This document shows, piece by piece, positions 14,772 to 16,521 of a stretch of DNA of 16,521 bases. The notes beneath the pieces are model-generated. The model saw nothing but the letters and a program-made list of their open reading frames with translations, searched no databases and was not told where the DNA came from. The stretch is from JAFDVL01 sp043736395 (GTDB lineage Bacteria > Acidobacteriota > Blastocatellia > RBC074). The first letter of the stretch is position 1. Every line of letters begins with the position of its first letter. The stretch lies in the NCBI GenBank assembly GCA_043736395.1, contig JAYTCQ010000067.1, positions 1 through 16,521 of the forward strand. Direction: 5' to 3'. The translations under genes and the position numbers were made by a program.

Positions 14772-15266
14772 TTATGAATTAATTCCCAAAGCTCCTGACA
14801 TTGCCGTCAATGCCGCCTGTTCCTGTTCACTCACCAGCGTCCCGCCAAAGCCCATAAATCCGCCTTCCTTGGAAGCTTCGGCGACGCGCTGGCTGATGGA
14901 ATAGAGCCACTGCTTAAATGCCGCCGCTTCATCTGGAGATTTCGCTTCCACGATTTTTGCGGCTGCTGAGCAAACGCCAATCGCGTGCGCCTGTGCCTGT
15001 TCGACGCCGCCAAGACTCGTCAATTCAGTTGGCTTCGCAGCTTCGCGGCCTTCCGGTGTAGCAATTTCTCCGACGATGGAATCTATCAAAGCATTCGCGC
15101 CACCTTCCATTTTGACTTCCGCCAACGCTTTGCCTGTGGCAAATGCTTCTTTAATTGCACCGAATGGGCCGCTGGGATCTGCCGCGACCACCGCCAAGCC
15201 CGCCATCGCTGGAGCTTTCAATAAAGTAATCCATTCTTCCGCAGTGAAATTTGTTTTGTCTGCCAT
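14772..15266 (-). CDS. Conserved 164-aa protein of unknown function
   Basis: A soluble, Ala- and Glu-rich, mostly helical protein of 164 residues without signal peptide or membrane segment. ATG 15266 is supported by AGGAGA 7-8 nt upstream (15274-15279). Visible blocks are FTAEEWITLLKAPAMAGLAV (7-26), VVAADPSGPFGAIKEAF, GREAAKPTEL, and near the end SQRVAEASKEGGFMGFGGTL. It recalls a conserved cytoplasmic family seen in several environmental bacteria, but I cannot name a function. The palindrome at 14625-14753 lies just downstream, so it probably forms its own transcript, divergent from the beta-propeller gene. Confidence 0.75.
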   Translation of the reverse strand: MADKTNFTAEEWITLLKAPAMAGLAVVAADPSGPFGAIKEAFATGKALAEVKMEGGANALIDSIVGEIATPEGREAAKPTELTSLGGVEQAQAHAIGVCSAAAKIVEAKSPDEAAAFKQWLYSISQRVAEASKEGGFMGFGGTLVSEQEQAALTAMSGALGINS

Positions 15267-15367
15267 ATACTCTTCTCCTGTCTGAACTAGTTATATTTTG
15301 TTTGAATTCATCAGTTCTCTGATGCTGCGTAATTTAACTGTATTTGAAGGGGCAATGTAAAACCGAT

Positions 15368-16516
15368 ATGAATGTTTTTTTCTGGCTTATTCTGTTGAGT
15401 ATTTCTTCGCTGACATTCGCTGGACCACGCACCAAGCTCAAACCACATCCTATCAAGCTCGTGAATGGAGATACGTTCACGCTAAATTTGCCAACAGGCT
15501 ATGACATCAGCGTCGCCGCGCAAGGAATGAGCCGTGCAAGATTTATGGCGAAAAGCCCTGATAATCGCGTCTTCGTCACTGATCTTTTCAACCGCACCGA
15601 TAACAGTAAAGGCGCGATTTATATTCTTGAAGATTTTGACGGCAGTAAGTTTCGCAGCCAAAAAATTTGGCTCAATAAATTACGAAATCCAAACAGCATC
15701 GCATTTCACACGGACGGCCAAGGCAAGCATTGGTTGTATATCGCATTGACGGACAAGCTGATTCGTTATCCTTACATCCTCGGCGAAGATAAACCTTCGA
15801 ATGCACAGGAAACATTGGCGACATTTCCTGATTACGGATTAGGATATAAATACGGCGGATGGCATTTAACGCGAACGATTGCGATTGGCGCGAACAATAA
15901 AATTTATGTCTCCGTCGGCAGCAGTTGCAACGCCTGCGAAGAAAAAGAAGAAATCCGCGCCGCGATTTTAGAGATAGATATGGATGGAAAAAATCAGCGT
16001 GTGTTTGCTAAAGGTTTGCGCAACGCCGTGGGCTTGCGATGGATTGATGGCAAGCTGCTGACTACGAATATGGGGCCGGATCATTTAGGCAATAACAAGC
16101 CCGCTGACACGATGTACGAAGTTAAAGCAAATACGCACTACGGTTGGCCGTATTATTATTTTTCCCGCGCCAAATATTTTACAGACCCTGAATTCCCTGC
16201 TGCTAAAAAAATGTTAATTCCAAAGCCTTTTGCGGCATTTTACGCGCATAGTTCGCCGCTCGGATTTGAGAAATTTGATGATGGTTTTTTAGTTGCGCTG
16301 CACGGTTCAGGATTCGTGCGCATCGGACACGGCTACACAGTCGCACAGGTAAAGCCAGGAAAATTACCGCAGGATTTCATCACCGGATTTATGACGAAAC
16401 GTAATATTCACGGGCGTCCCGTAGACATTATGAAATTTGAAAATGGATTTTTATTGTCGGATGATTATGCGGGAGTGGTTTATTTTATTAAGAATGCAGA
16501 AGCCCGCACGCAGTAA
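15368..16516 (+). CDS. PQQ-dependent sugar dehydrogenase-like beta-propeller, secreted
   Basis: A beta-propeller of the soluble glucose / L-sorbosone dehydrogenase type, 382 residues from ATG 15368. The upstream in-frame TTG at 15344 adds 8 polar residues before the signal peptide and is less likely, though GAAGGGG lies 16 nt from the ATG, far for a ribosome site. The signal peptide NVFFWLILLSISSLTFAG indicates export. Family blocks in order are RFMAKSPDNRVFVTDL, YGGWHLTRTIAI (the His is in the place of the catalytic His), YVSVGSSCNACEE, KGLRNAVGLRW, MGPDHLGNNKPADTMYEV and HYGWPYYY. The last six codons (AEARTQ) and the TAA come from the repeat that begins at 16495. The natural C-terminus was therefore altered just after the final strand VVYFIKN. 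Substrate and true PQQ binding are unproven. Confidence 0.8.
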   Translation: MNVFFWLILLSISSLTFAGPRTKLKPHPIKLVNGDTFTLNLPTGYDISVAAQGMSRARFMAKSPDNRVFVTDLFNRTDNSKGAIYILEDFDGSKFRSQKIWLNKLRNPNSIAFHTDGQGKHWLYIALTDKLIRYPYILGEDKPSNAQETLATFPDYGLGYKYGGWHLTRTIAIGANNKIYVSVGSSCNACEEKEEIRAAILEIDMDGKNQRVFAKGLRNAVGLRWIDGKLLTTNMGPDHLGNNKPADTMYEVKANTHYGWPYYYFSRAKYFTDPEFPAAKKMLIPKPFAAFYAHSSPLGFEKFDDGFLVALHGSGFVRIGHGYTVAQVKPGKLPQDFITGFMTKRNIHGRPVDIMKFENGFLLSDDYAGVVYFIKNAEARTQ

Positions 16517-16521
16517 GGGCA
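16495..16521. repeat. Palindromic element, copy 2 (cut by right window edge)
   Basis: These 27 nt are identical to 13795-13821, the left arm and first loop bases of the 73-bp palindrome. The right arm should lie just outside the window. The copy overlaps the 3' end of the beta-propeller gene and supplies its TAA stop (16514-16516). Confidence 0.88.

Overview
The window (about 43% G+C by eye, with AT-rich spacers) looks like an accessory region of a Gram-negative environmental bacterium. A PEP-CTERM sorting signal, a DUF4331 protein, a lasso peptide cluster with split B1/B2 genes, and palindromic repeats that intrude into genes would all fit an Acidobacteriota genome such as Blastocatellia. 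That placement is inference; no rRNA or marker gene is present.

Left edge (1-1432): the 5' part of a minus-strand secreted protein, with a signal peptide, a Cys/His-rich domain and a long Pro-Thr tract encoded by 12-bp tandem repeats. About 1 kb of AT-rich DNA without genes, containing several dyads, follows.

Centre-left (1433-6511): a lasso peptide cluster, the highlight of the window. The order is B1 (PqqD-like leader binder), B2 (Cys-His-Asp leader protease), C (asparagine-synthetase-like cyclase), precursor A1, an Fe(II)/2-oxoglutarate oxygenase, precursor A2, and an HPr-kinase-like kinase. I found both precursors by reading the sequence. They share the leader pattern YxxPxLxxxGxxxxLT with identical spacing, and each core starts with Gly and has Asp at position 8, which predicts an 8-residue Gly1-Asp8 macrolactam ring. 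Only A2 ends in Ser, the residue phosphorylated by paeninodin-type HPr-kinase-like enzymes, and A2 lies just before the kinase gene. A1 is followed by a 15-bp hairpin that may cap precursor-rich transcripts. No ABC exporter or isopeptidase gene is visible.

Centre (6581-12685): a convergent alpha/beta hydrolase, a 685-bp spacer, then a plus-strand run of secreted or membrane proteins: DUF4331, a PEP-CTERM protein, a membrane-anchored TPR protein, and a protein resembling only the extracytoplasmic N-terminal part of NicO/HupE-like metal transporters. Hairpins separate DUF4331, PEP-CTERM and TPR; the last two genes overlap by 4 nt.

Right (12693-16521): on the minus strand, a GT-C-like membrane protein preceded by a small membrane-anchored partner, and a conserved 164-aa protein of unknown function. 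On the plus strand is a PQQ-sugar-dehydrogenase-like beta-propeller. Two palindromic elements mark this part: a 73-bp element inserted in frame in the GT-C gene, whose arm recurs at the right edge and supplies the stop codon of the propeller gene, and a palindrome with perfect 45-bp arms upstream of the small membrane protein.
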